This document shows, piece by piece, positions 17,511 through 25,501 of a DNA stretch of 64,000 nt (its first letter is position 1; each line of letters begins with the position of its first letter). The stretch is from Allostella sp. ATCC 35155 (lineage in GTDB: Bacteria; Pseudomonadota; Alphaproteobacteria; ATCC43930; Allostellaceae): contig AP019701.1 of assembly GCA_006738865.1 (NCBI GenBank), forward strand, positions 2,724,001-2,788,000. The letters are read 5' to 3'. Both the position numbers and the translations under genes were made by a program. The notes below the pieces were generated by a model. The model had not been told where the DNA came from, searched no databases, and saw only the letters and a program-made list of their open reading frames with translations.

Positions 17511-18248
17511 ATGAGCGTGTTGTTCGAGGAACTGGACTATCGACCCACGCCGATCGGTGCGCTCAGCCTCCGGCGGAGGCGCGACATCGCGCTCGGGATC
17601 GATGTCTTCGAGATCAAGCTCGGCGACGAGTACCTGATGTCGAGCCTGTTCACCGCCTCGGAGATCGCGCTGGCCCGGCTCGGGCTCGAGGCGCTCCCCG
17701 GCGGCAGCCTCGATATCGTCGTCGGCGGGCTCGGGCTCGGATATACGGCTCGCGCCGTCCTGGAGCATCAGACCGTCGGCTCGCTGATCGTCGTCGAACT
17801 GCTGGAGGCGGTGATCGACTGGCACCGGGGCGGGCTGCTGCCGCTCGGCCCGGGGCTGGTCGGTGACGCGCGCTGTCGGCTGTTGGAGGGCGACTTCTTC
17901 GCCGCGGCCGGCAGCGCCGCCGGCTTCGATCCGGGCGCGCCGGGCCGCCGCTTCGATGCCATCCTGGTCGACATCGACCATTCGCCCGATGCCCTGCTCG
18001 ACGATCGCAGCGCCGGGTTCTATCGGCCCGATGGTCTCCGCGCGCTCGCCACCCATCTCAAGCCCGGCGGCCTGTTCGGGCTGTGGTCCAACGACAAGCC
18101 GGACCAGCGCTTCACGGACCGGCTCTCCGACATGTTCGCGGAGGCATGGGCGGAACCGGTGACCTTCCACAACCCGCTGCAGGAGCGCCCCTTCACGCAG
18201 ACGGTCTATCTCGCGCGGACCGCCAGCGGATCAAGTCCGAGGGCATGA
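17511..18248 (+). CDS. spermidine-synthase-like methyltransferase-fold protein
   Basis: A 245-residue Rossmann-fold protein resembling the spermidine synthase family. The nucleotide loop GGLGLGYTARAVLE is followed by the acidic strand end VVELLEAVIDWH. A DAILVDIDHSPD segment sits where the catalytic Asp of aminopropyltransferases lies. Bacterial proteins of this group often sit beside other methyltransferases, and true polyamine synthesis is not implied. The ATG at 17511 is preceded by AAGGGGG at a long spacing, so the start is not certain. It overlaps the next methyltransferase gene by 4 bp. Confidence 0.8.
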   Translation: MSVLFEELDYRPTPIGALSLRRRRDIALGIDVFEIKLGDEYLMSSLFTASEIALARLGLEALPGGSLDIVVGGLGLGYTARAVLEHQTVGSLIVVELLEAVIDWHRGGLLPLGPGLVGDARCRLLEGDFFAAAGSAAGFDPGAPGRRFDAILVDIDHSPDALLDDRSAGFYRPDGLRALATHLKPGGLFGLWSNDKPDQRFTDRLSDMFAEAWAEPVTFHNPLQERPFTQTVYLARTASGSSPRA

Positions 18249-18952
18249 CGGCCGGATCGGCGGCGAAGGAACCGTTCGCCGCCGCGGCACCCTGCGGCGC
18301 CTGTCCCGTCTGCCGTGCCGCCCTGCCGCAGCCGTTCGCATCGATCGGAGGCCGCGACTATTGGCGCTGCACGGTCTGCGCCGCGCGCTTCCTCGATCCG
18401 CGCCAGCGCCTCGCACGCGAGGCGGAACGCGCGCTCTATCTGCGGCATGCGAACGACCCCGACGACGCCGGCTATCGGCGCTTCCTGTCGAAGCTGGCAG
18501 TGCCGCTGCTCGCGCGATTGTCGACCGACGCGCGCGGCCTCGATTATGGCTGCGGGCCGGGCCCGGCGCTGGCGGCGATGCTGCGGGAGGCCGGCCATGA
18601 GGTCGCGCTGTACGACCCCGTCTTCCAGCCGGACCGGGCGCCGCTCCGGGCGACCTACGACTTCGTGACCTGTACGGAGACGGCGGAGCACTTCCACCGC
18701 CCCGCAGCGGAGTTCGACCTCCTGATGACGCTGGTTCGCCCCGGCGGCTGGCTGGCGGTCATGACATGCTTTCAGACCGACGATGCCCGGTTCGCGCGCT
18801 GGCACTACCGCAGGGATCCCACGCACGTCGTCTTCTACCGCGAGACGACGTTGCGGTATCTGGCGGCCGCGCGCGGCTGGTCCTGCCATGTCCCCATCAA
18901 GGACGTGGCCCTGATGCAGCGACCTGTCGGCCATGCGGCTACAAGAGAATAG
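18245..18952 (+). CDS. class I SAM methyltransferase with N-terminal zinc ribbon
   Basis: A 235-residue protein. The first 50 residues hold two CxxC knuckles (Cys20/Cys23 in CPVC and Cys42/Cys45 in CTVC), a likely zinc ribbon. The rest is a class I methyltransferase: motif I is LDYGCGPGPALAAML near residue 100, and TCTETAEHFHRPAAEF is the catalytic-side loop seen in type 11/12 methyltransferases. The substrate is unknown. The start overlaps the stop of the spermidine-synthase-like gene (ATGA), so the pair is translationally coupled. Confidence 0.87.
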   Translation: MTAGSAAKEPFAAAAPCGACPVCRAALPQPFASIGGRDYWRCTVCAARFLDPRQRLAREAERALYLRHANDPDDAGYRRFLSKLAVPLLARLSTDARGLDYGCGPGPALAAMLREAGHEVALYDPVFQPDRAPLRATYDFVTCTETAEHFHRPAAEFDLLMTLVRPGGWLAVMTCFQTDDARFARWHYRRDPTHVVFYRETTLRYLAAARGWSCHVPIKDVALMQRPVGHAATRE

Positions 18953-18968
18953 GCTCGAAAAGCTCCAA

Positions 18969-19050
18969 CGGCCGCGATGGCGCTGGTGCGCCACACGCGG
19001 CCGGGTTCGATCGAGATCAGCGAGTAGAAACGGAATGTCCTGGCACTGGC
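18969..19050 (+). pseudogene. decayed duplicate of the phosphatase 3' end
   Basis: About 70 of 82 bases match 17283-17364, the 3' part of the phosphatase gene. The copy reads AAMALVRHTRPGSIEISE and then stops, because a CAG (Gln) codon of the original is TAG here. No upstream catalytic part is present: the copy begins 16 bp after the methyltransferase stop codon. It is a remnant with no expected product. Confidence 0.8.
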
Positions 19051-19068
19051 CGAACGGCTGGCGGCCCG

Positions 19069-19917
19069 CTAGCGGATCACCGAGCCGCCGGTCTGGGGCT
19101 GCGCCGGCGCGGTCGGGGCGGCCGTCGGCAGCTTGAGGTCCACCGGGTCGTAGAGCCGGCCCGGCTGGCCGGGCTGGCCCATGCCGGCGCGGGTATCGTC
19201 GCGCTGGGCGCCCTGCCCCGTCACCTCGACGACATTGGGCCCGCTGTAGCGGATGCGCTGGCCGAGGATGTCCTTGGCGTAGCGCACGTCGAGCGTCATC
19301 TTGACGAAGGCGTTGCCGTCCTCGGTCCAGCCATAGTCCTTGACCTCGGCGCCCCAGATCGCGGCCATGACCGAGGTGCGCACCTCGTCGCTGACGAGGA
19401 CCAGATTCTCGGTGCGGCTGCGGCTGTCGACCTGCTGGCCGACGATGATGCGCGCGAGCTGGTCGTAGGCATCGATCTCGGCCGCACGCAGGGCCTGCAG
19501 GAACGGCCGCGAGGATTCGGTATTGGTGCCGAGGCCGATGCGCCGGACCGTGACGTTGTTGTACGAGACCGGCTTGCCGATGACGTTGCGGACGTCGCCC
19601 AGGGTGATGGATGCCTCGGAGATCGCAATGTCTCGCGCCGCGTCGTATTTCGGCCGTGCGTGCTTCACGCCCTTCACGGCCGCCTGGATCTTGGTGTCGA
19701 CCGAGGTTTCGCCCGAACGGTCGGAGAAGAAGACCTCCTGGCTGCGGACCTTGAGCCCGACGATCGATTCCGTGATGCCCCGGGTCGCCATCGCCTGGGC
19801 CATGCGGATGCTCATGAGCTCCTTGTTGCCCTGGGCCTCGGCCGCGGGGGCGGCAATGGCGGCGGCCAGCGCCACCGCGCCGGCGAGCGTCCAAGCGGAA
19901 ATGCGCACTGACTGCAT
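19069..19917 (-). CDS. LPP20-like secreted protein
   Basis: A 282-residue exported protein with a signal peptide ending near AAEAQG (residues 25-30). The stretch from about residue 135 to 215, with LRAAEIDAYDQLARIIVGQ, VDSRSRTEN and later VKMTLDV, follows the pattern of LPP20/FlgP-type domains: an Ala-rich helix, IxGxxVxS, then a hydrophobic strand. No lipobox Cys is present, so it should be soluble periplasmic or surface. The C-terminus is Pro/Thr/Gln-rich and disordered. A near-perfect AGGAGGT lies 6 nt before the ATG. It is last in a run of six co-directional genes for exported proteins. Family placement is by pattern only. Confidence 0.72.
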   Translation of the reverse strand: MQSVRISAWTLAGAVALAAAIAAPAAEAQGNKELMSIRMAQAMATRGITESIVGLKVRSQEVFFSDRSGETSVDTKIQAAVKGVKHARPKYDAARDIAISEASITLGDVRNVIGKPVSYNNVTVRRIGLGTNTESSRPFLQALRAAEIDAYDQLARIIVGQQVDSRSRTENLVLVSDEVRTSVMAAIWGAEVKDYGWTEDGNAFVKMTLDVRYAKDILGQRIRYSGPNVVEVTGQGAQRDDTRAGMGQPGQPGRLYDPVDLKLPTAAPTAPAQPQTGGSVIR

Positions 19918-19952
19918 GGTTCTACCTCCTGTTGCCGGTATCGCCCGGAAAC

Positions 19953-20291
19953 TCAGCGGACGCGCGGAGCGGGAACCGCGACCGGCCCCCGATCCACCCC
20001 GTCGTCGCCGAGCCCCAGTCGGCGCAGCACCTCGCCGCGTTCCGCCCGGGCGCGTTCGTCCACCACCACCAGCTCATCGACGCGGAACTCGCGATCGGCG
20101 CCGATACCGGGGCCGACGCGCACCGAGAGGATGACCTGCGATCCTTCCGGAGCCAGCCGCAGCCGCTCCAGGATCTTCTCGTTGAGCGAGAAGGCCGCGC
20201 GGCGCCGCTCCTCCATCAGGGCCTCGTTGCTGCCGGCGAGCGCCGGCAGCGCCACGGCGGCGCCGAGAAGGACGGCGACGGCGGCCTTCAT
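19953..20291 (-). CDS. small exported protein of unknown function
   Basis: A 112-residue protein with a signal peptide (MKAAVAVLLGAAVALPALAG). A charged mature part contains EERRRAAFSLNEKI, a short strand SQVILSVRV, and EFRVDELVVVDERARAERGE. I do not recognise the family. The gene starts 5 bp after the lipoprotein TPR gene ends and lies 35 bp before the LPP20-like gene, so it is embedded in the envelope cluster. A periplasmic partner is a guess from context. Confidence 0.68.
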   Translation of the reverse strand: MKAAVAVLLGAAVALPALAGSNEALMEERRRAAFSLNEKILERLRLAPEGSQVILSVRVGPGIGADREFRVDELVVVDERARAERGEVLRRLGLGDDGVDRGPVAVPAPRVR

Positions 20292-20296
20292 CGCCG

Positions 20297-20947
20297 TCAC
20301 CACTGCCCGGGACGCAGGACGGCACCGCCGCCGGTCATGCGGTCCTGGACCCGCGGCCGCGCCCGCGGCGCCGGGGCCCGCGGGCAGATCTCGCGGCGCG
20401 CCCGCTCCATTCCGTCGCGGGCCGGCATGTAGCCGGCATCGAGCCGCAGCGACTGCTGGTAGCTGCCCATCGCCCCCTGGCACTGCCCCTGCGCGCGGTA
20501 GATCTCGGCGATCAGGAAGAAGGTCTCGGCGGTGCCGAGCCCCATCTGCGAGACCCGCTCGAGCTGCTGCTGGGCCTGCGGGAAGCGGCCCTCCTCCATG
20601 TAGAAGCGCGCCAGGGCATGGCGGCGGACGACGTCGTTCGGCATGCGGTCGAGATAGGCGAGCCACGCCGCCTCGGCGGCCGCCCGGTTGCCCATGCCGC
20701 GCTCGGCATCGCCGAGGCAGAGGAAAGCCTCCGGCGCCGCCGCGACCTCGTCTGCGGCCTGTCGGCACCACGCCGCCGCCCGGCCGTAGTCGCCCATGCG
20801 GAGCGCGGTCATGCCCTGCTCGAGGGCGGAGGGGGTCTGCACGATGACCGGCGCAGGGGCCGCAGCCTCCTGCTGGCAGGCCGAGACCAGAAGGGCGGCC
20901 GCCACGGCACCGGCGGCGCCGGCGGAGCGGAACAGGGAACGGCGCAT
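20297..20947 (-). CDS. TPR-repeat lipoprotein
   Basis: A 216-residue lipoprotein. The signal peptide ends in the lipobox LVSAC (Cys24). It is followed by an Ala/Pro linker and four to five TPR-like helix pairs (for example EQGMTALRMGDYGRAAAWC and ARFYMEEGRFPQAQQQLERV). TPR lipoproteins act as assembly scaffolds in the outer membrane or periplasm. The ATG follows 4 bp after the stop of the CsgG-like gene, and the stop lies 5 bp before the next gene, so the three are one transcription unit. Confidence 0.82.
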   Translation of the reverse strand: MRRSLFRSAGAAGAVAAALLVSACQQEAAAPAPVIVQTPSALEQGMTALRMGDYGRAAAWCRQAADEVAAAPEAFLCLGDAERGMGNRAAAEAAWLAYLDRMPNDVVRRHALARFYMEEGRFPQAQQQLERVSQMGLGTAETFFLIAEIYRAQGQCQGAMGSYQQSLRLDAGYMPARDGMERARREICPRAPAPRARPRVQDRMTGGGAVLRPGQW

Positions 20948-20951
20948 GGCT

Positions 20952-21731
20952 TCACACTCCCTTGTAACGGGCGTCGATCTCCTGGACCGACTGCTGGACG
21001 AGACGTTGGACGAGCTGATCGAGGGTCTGGCCGCCGGCCGACGCCTGGCTGACGCCGAGGAAGGAGGTGCTCTGCGCACCCTGCTGCATGGTCTGCTCGA
21101 AATAGCCGGTCGCCACCTGCTCGGTAGTGCTCGCATCGATGATCCGGTAGCGCAGGCCGACGATCCAGACCTGGGCGGACTCGCCCGTCTGCACCGATCC
21201 CGCGACGGTCCCCGCCGCGTAGCCGCCGCGGCCGCCGATCGCCGCACCGAGGAGGTTGCCCATCGCCCGGCCGTCGAAGCCCTGCGCCGCCTGGGCCACC
21301 GGCTCGGCGCGCAGCACGTCGAACTTCAAGATGTACTTGGTGGTGCGGAACTTGCCGAGCTGGAACAGGCGGCGAGCGGCGTTCGGATCGCCCAGGTTGT
21401 AGGCGAGTTCGACCTCGCGCAGGACCGGCCCCAGCTCCCGGCGCTCCAGCACCGGGAAGTTCGCCCGGCCGAGTTCGAGCTCGGCATAGTCGGCGATGTT
21501 GTTGGGGGCGAAGCGCTGTGTGAAGCTGGCATGGTTGCTGCGCACGTCGCCCGGCAGCACCAGCACCGGCACGCCCCGCACGTTCTGGTTCATGTAGCCG
21601 ACCGGCTGGTACATCTGCTGCGCCGCCGACTGCTGGGCCACCGCGGCGGAGCTGCCGCCCCCGGTCGTCTGCTGGCATCCGGCCACCGCGACGGCGGCCA
21701 GCACCATTGCCGAAACTCCAAAGCTCTTCAT
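20952..21731 (-). CDS. CsgG family lipoprotein
   Basis: A 259-residue lipoprotein with lipobox VAGC (residues 16-19). The mature part follows the CsgG/TolB-N-like pattern: strand VPVLVLPGDV, helix IADYAELELGRANFPVLER, KYILKFDVLRAEP, a Gly-rich hairpin region (about 160-200) where CsgG places its pore loop, and strand WIVGLRYRIIDASTTEQV. CsgG forms the outer-membrane curli pore, but no curlin or CsgE/F homologue is visible here. The start at 21731 has GAGAGG 6 nt upstream; an in-frame GTG five codons earlier is less likely. Confidence 0.83.
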   Translation of the reverse strand: MKSFGVSAMVLAAVAVAGCQQTTGGGSSAAVAQQSAAQQMYQPVGYMNQNVRGVPVLVLPGDVRSNHASFTQRFAPNNIADYAELELGRANFPVLERRELGPVLREVELAYNLGDPNAARRLFQLGKFRTTKYILKFDVLRAEPVAQAAQGFDGRAMGNLLGAAIGGRGGYAAGTVAGSVQTGESAQVWIVGLRYRIIDASTTEQVATGYFEQTMQQGAQSTSFLGVSQASAGGQTLDQLVQRLVQQSVQEIDARYKGV

Positions 21732-21824
21732 CGCTGCCCTCTCCACTCAGGGGATCATTGGAACCCGCCCGCCCATCCGTCGCGCAAGGCGAGCGGATGG
21801 TTCAGGCGACCTGCCCGCCCGACC

Positions 21825-23270
21825 TCAGAAATTCCGGATCGCCTTCACCGCGTCGCTCGTCGGCTTGGATTCGCCCGCCGCCGCTGCGGCACCGTCGGGA
21901 TTGATCTTCCGCACCGCCTCGAGCGTCGCCTCGGTCTGCGCGATCGCACGGATACGCTCCGGCGCGGCGGTCGCCAGGGATGCGGGCGGCAGCTTGTTCA
22001 GGCGGTCGACGAGATCGCTGCCGTCCGCCGAATTGTAGGCGACGCGCACGAGGTCGCCGCGCGTCGAAACGAGCCGGAAGGAGCGATCGCCCAGCTTGGC
22101 ATTGAGGGGGCGCACCATCGTGTCGTTGACGATCCGTGCGAAGGCATTGCGGCCACCCGTGAAGTCCACCTCGAAGAGGGACATGCCCGACGCGTCGAAA
22201 TTGCGGAAATCGACATTGAGCACGGGCCGCAGGCCCATCAGCTCCTTGCGCATGAGTTCGCCCGCGTCATAGTCGGGCAGCCCCAGCACCTGCAGCTGGA
22301 AAATGCGCGAGGGCGCCGAGAGGTGCTGCTCGAAGAGATCGCGGCTGAACTCCTGGCCGATGATCTGGCCGACATCGCGGGTCGCCACGTCCTCATCGTT
22401 CCAGCTCCGGCCGGTCGGCACCTTGTTGTTGAAGTAGATTTCCTGGCCCGTGGCATTGTCGACGCAGGCCACCGTCCAGGAGGTCAGCACATACTTGCTG
22501 ACGGTGATTCCGGATGTCGGCAGCCGGGCGGAGAGCGTCTTGAACTTGGCCTCGCCGAAGATCGTGAAGTCCGCCGCCCGCTGCTGCGACACCGAGAGGG
22601 TGACGTCCGTCTGTCCTTCGAGCTGGCTGCGCGCCATCAGTTCGAGGCGCAGCTTCTCGGCATGCTCCTCCGACCAGACCCGGTATCCGAAGGACTGGAT
22701 CCGCTCCTTCAGGATGTTCTCGGCGATCTGCGAGCGCCGCGGCGCGATGTTCGAGGCGCGGTCGGCATCGGCGGCGAAGATGGCGACCGAGATGCGGGGA
22801 TCGCCGCGCTCGCGGATCAGCGCCACCCGCTGGTCGCGCGACATCTGCTTCAGCGCCTCCTCGACCCCGGCGACATAGACCTCGGCCTTGAGGAGCATGT
22901 GCATGAACCCGTCCTCGCCGAGCCAGGGATCGGTTTCCTTGATCACCTGCTTGATGAGGCCGTCGGAACGGGTCAGCACCCGGTCGCTGATCATCGTGTA
23001 GTTCTGGACCAGCGTCTGGCTGTCGACGAAGACCCCGACCGCCTTCTCCACCGCCTGCCTGCGCGCGTCGCGGCGCAGGTCGTCGATGAGGATGCCCTTG
23101 TCGCGGGCATATTGCGGGGCCTTGGGGTCGGCCAGCCCCTCGGCCGAAACGATGATGGTCTGTCCGGCCGGCTGCGGCTGCATCGCCGCCCGTTGCGCAT
23201 GCGCCGGCAGGATCGGCTGGACGGCCGCGAGGGCAAGCAGCGACAGGACGGCTAGGACGGTGCGGTGCAT
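21825..23270 (-). CDS. FlgT-like exported protein
   Basis: A 481-residue exported protein with a signal peptide ending at HAQRA (about residues 24-28). The N-terminal domain (about 40-140) has DDLRRDARRQAVEKAVGVFV, then SQTLVQNYTMISDRVLTRSDG, the pattern of FlgT N-terminal/LPP20 domains. A middle domain (about 150-300) reads like the TolB-N/FlgT-M fold. The C-terminal 150 residues contain a further alpha/beta repeat (MSLFEVDFTGGRNAF). FlgT belongs to the Vibrio flagellar H-ring, but no flagellar gene is near. GGAGGGGAG precedes the ATG by 8 nt. It is second in the cluster. Confidence 0.75.
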   Translation of the reverse strand: MHRTVLAVLSLLALAAVQPILPAHAQRAAMQPQPAGQTIIVSAEGLADPKAPQYARDKGILIDDLRRDARRQAVEKAVGVFVDSQTLVQNYTMISDRVLTRSDGLIKQVIKETDPWLGEDGFMHMLLKAEVYVAGVEEALKQMSRDQRVALIRERGDPRISVAIFAADADRASNIAPRRSQIAENILKERIQSFGYRVWSEEHAEKLRLELMARSQLEGQTDVTLSVSQQRAADFTIFGEAKFKTLSARLPTSGITVSKYVLTSWTVACVDNATGQEIYFNNKVPTGRSWNDEDVATRDVGQIIGQEFSRDLFEQHLSAPSRIFQLQVLGLPDYDAGELMRKELMGLRPVLNVDFRNFDASGMSLFEVDFTGGRNAFARIVNDTMVRPLNAKLGDRSFRLVSTRGDLVRVAYNSADGSDLVDRLNKLPPASLATAAPERIRAIAQTEATLEAVRKINPDGAAAAAGESKPTSDAVKAIRNF

Positions 23271-23408
23271 GATCGGACTCTCCCCTCCGGCTTCGGCATC
23301 GCGCAGCCCGGCTGACCAGGGTGGCGCGTGGCTATGTCGCGGATGCTGCGTCCGGGGTTCGATCCCCGACGGATGTTCTTGGCGGCTTCGCGCGATCCGG
23401 CAACCGGA

Positions 23409-24059
23409 TCAGCGGCCGCGGGAGCAGACGCTGTCGTAGAGGTCGACGACCGTCCGATCGATCTCCTCGCGCACGATGTCGCGTACGACCGGCAGCGGAT
23501 CGGCACCGGTGAAGGACGCGGTCGACATCTCCGCCTGCCCGACGATGCCGCCCGCCGACGACGACAATGCGAAGGTGACGGTGACACCCACCTGCTTGAC
23601 CCGGATCATCGGGTTCATCGTCGCCCGGCTCTCGATCGTTGCCCGCAGGATGTAGGCCGCCCCGAGCCGCCGGAATGCCGTGAGCGCCGCGTCCGCCTCG
23701 TTGTTGAGGAAGCGGCGCATCTCCTCCTGGGCGATCTGCCGGTTGATCTCCTCCTGCGTGTAGACCGTCATCCCGGCCCGGCGCAGCGCATCGGCGACGA
23801 TGGGAAAGACGCCGGCATAGCGCTTCTGGCGGATCAGGCGACCGCCATCCTCGCGGACCTCGGTGAAGACGATGGCGATCTTGCGGCCGGCCAGCCGACG
23901 GCGGCAGGCGGGATCGATCAGCGCAGCGGCGGGCACGGGCGGCGGGGCGACCTGCGGTCGATTGCCACGCTCCGACAGGTCGAGTGCATGCACCGGCGCT
24001 GCGCCGGCAGCGGCCAAGGTCGCCAGGAATACAACGAACGGCAGCACGGCAGCGCGCAT
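23409..24059 (-). CDS. exported protein, possible FlgT/CsgG-type domain
   Basis: A 216-residue exported protein with a signal peptide (to about PVHALD, residue 26). The mature domain has strand RKIAIVFTEV, helix VADALRRAGMTVYTQEE, then GAAYILRATIESRA and VGVTVTFALSSSAGG, an order similar to CsgG/LpoB-type folds. I cannot name the family with certainty. Two Cys (in DPACRRRL and SVCSRG) could pair. It is the first gene of the six-gene cluster; the 242-bp region to the divergent argE-like gene should hold the promoter. Confidence 0.7.
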   Translation of the reverse strand: MRAAVLPFVVFLATLAAAGAAPVHALDLSERGNRPQVAPPPVPAAALIDPACRRRLAGRKIAIVFTEVREDGGRLIRQKRYAGVFPIVADALRRAGMTVYTQEEINRQIAQEEMRRFLNNEADAALTAFRRLGAAYILRATIESRATMNPMIRVKQVGVTVTFALSSSAGGIVGQAEMSTASFTGADPLPVVRDIVREEIDRTVVDLYDSVCSRGR

Positions 24060-24301
24060 GGAACGTCTTCCGGTAGATCGGCCAGCGGCATCATGCGTCG
24101 ACCAGGGCCGACAATCAATCGCCGCGGCACCCCGCACCGACAGCCCCGGCGATGCCGCATCACCCGGTCCCAGGCGCAGACTGGAACGGGATTCCGCCGG
24201 CTGCCCATCCGCACGGTTGGCACCCGGGCGCCCGCTCCGCCATAGTGGCCCTCGGTGCCGCACGCCTTCCTTCCAGTGTTCGCTCTCCGCAGGTGACCCC
24301 C

Positions 24302-25465
24302 GTGACCCAGCCTTCCGCCGACGCCATCCGCATGATCGAGCGGCTGATCGCCTTCGACACGACCAGCCGCAACTCCAACCTGGAGCTGATCCGCTGGATC
24401 GAGGGTTATCTGTCCGAGCACGGAGTTGCCTCCGAACTGTTCTTCGACGACGACGGCCGCAAGGCGAACCTGTTCGCCACCATCGGCCCGACGGACCGCG
24501 GCGGCGTCATGCTGTCGGGCCACACGGACGTGGTCCCGATCGACGGCCAGGAATGGTCCACGGACGCATTCCGCGTCGTCGAGAAGGACGGGCGCCTCTA
24601 CGGCCGCGGCACCACCGACATGAAGAGCTTCGTGGCGGTCGCGCTCGCCATGGTGCCGCGCTTCACGAAGGCGCGGCTGCACACGCCGATCCATCTCGCC
24701 TTCTCCTATGACGAGGAAGTCGGCTGCCTCGGCGTGCGGAAGATGATCGCGGGCCTCGCCGACCGGCCGATCCGGCCTGAGGCCTGCATCGTCGGCGAGC
24801 CGACCGAGATGCAGGTCATCGTCGGCCACAAGGGCAAGCTCAGCTATCGCTGCCATGTCCGCGGCTTCGAGTGCCACTCGTCCATCTGCCACACCGGCGT
24901 GAACGCGGTCGAGGCGGCCGCGGAGGTCGTCGCCTACCTCAAGGGGATGGTCCGCCGCTTCCGCGACGAGGGCCCCCACGATCCGGCCTTCGATCCGCCC
25001 TACACCAGCGTCCATACCGGGCTGATCCAGGGCGGGACCGCGCTCAACATCGTCCCCAAGGACTGCTGGTTCGACTTCGAGTTCCGCTACCTGCCGGGCA
25101 CCGATCCGCGCGCCCTGCTGGCCGAGGTGCAGAACTACGCCGAGACGCAGCTGCTGCCCGAGATGCGGGCAGTCCGCACCGACACCGGCTTCACCTGGAC
25201 GGAGCTGTCGGAGTTCCCGGGCCTGGGCACGGCGGACGACGCCCCGGTCGCCGACCTCGCCCGCACCCTTTCGGGCGCGAACCGCTCGGGCAAGGTCGCC
25301 TTCGGGACCGAGGCCGGGCTGTTCGAGGCGGCCGGCATCCCGACCGTCGTCTGCGGCCCCGGCAGCATCGACCAGGCGCACAAGCCGGACGAGTTCATCG
25401 CAATCTCCCAGGTCGCCGCCTGCGAGACCTTTCTCGAGCGCCTGACCGAGCGCCTTTCCGCCTGA
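24302..25465 (+). CDS. argE: acetylornithine deacetylase-type M20 hydrolase
   Basis: A 387-residue M20 metallopeptidase-family deacetylase, normal length for ArgE, which releases ornithine from N-acetylornithine. Metal and catalytic motifs are SGHTDVVP (His74), GRGTTDMKSF (Asp106) and SYDEEVGC (Glu138/Glu139), with GEPTEMQ further on. The VGHKGKLSYRCHVRGFECHSS segment is typical of ArgE. The start is a GTG at 24302 with AGGTGA 5 nt upstream; an earlier GTG at 24293 is in frame. An aspartoacylase-like gene follows 36 bp later, hinting at a shared N-acyl amino acid degradation role. Confidence 0.85.
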   Translation: MTQPSADAIRMIERLIAFDTTSRNSNLELIRWIEGYLSEHGVASELFFDDDGRKANLFATIGPTDRGGVMLSGHTDVVPIDGQEWSTDAFRVVEKDGRLYGRGTTDMKSFVAVALAMVPRFTKARLHTPIHLAFSYDEEVGCLGVRKMIAGLADRPIRPEACIVGEPTEMQVIVGHKGKLSYRCHVRGFECHSSICHTGVNAVEAAAEVVAYLKGMVRRFRDEGPHDPAFDPPYTSVHTGLIQGGTALNIVPKDCWFDFEFRYLPGTDPRALLAEVQNYAETQLLPEMRAVRTDTGFTWTELSEFPGLGTADDAPVADLARTLSGANRSGKVAFGTEAGLFEAAGIPTVVCGPGSIDQAHKPDEFIAISQVAACETFLERLTERLSA

Positions 25466-25501
25466 CCCACAGGCACCGACCGCACAGCCCACGGAACTGC
25501 C

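Noticed and set aside
20952-23270. Curli or flagellar operon
   Set aside because: Only CsgG- and FlgT-like folds are seen; no curlin, CsgE/F or flagellar structural gene is present.
23353-23368. tRNA T-arm-like sequence GGTTCGATCCCC
   Set aside because: It forms a short hairpin (cgggg/ccccg), but there is no acceptor stem, anticodon arm or D arm around it and the T-stem does not pair properly in tRNA register.
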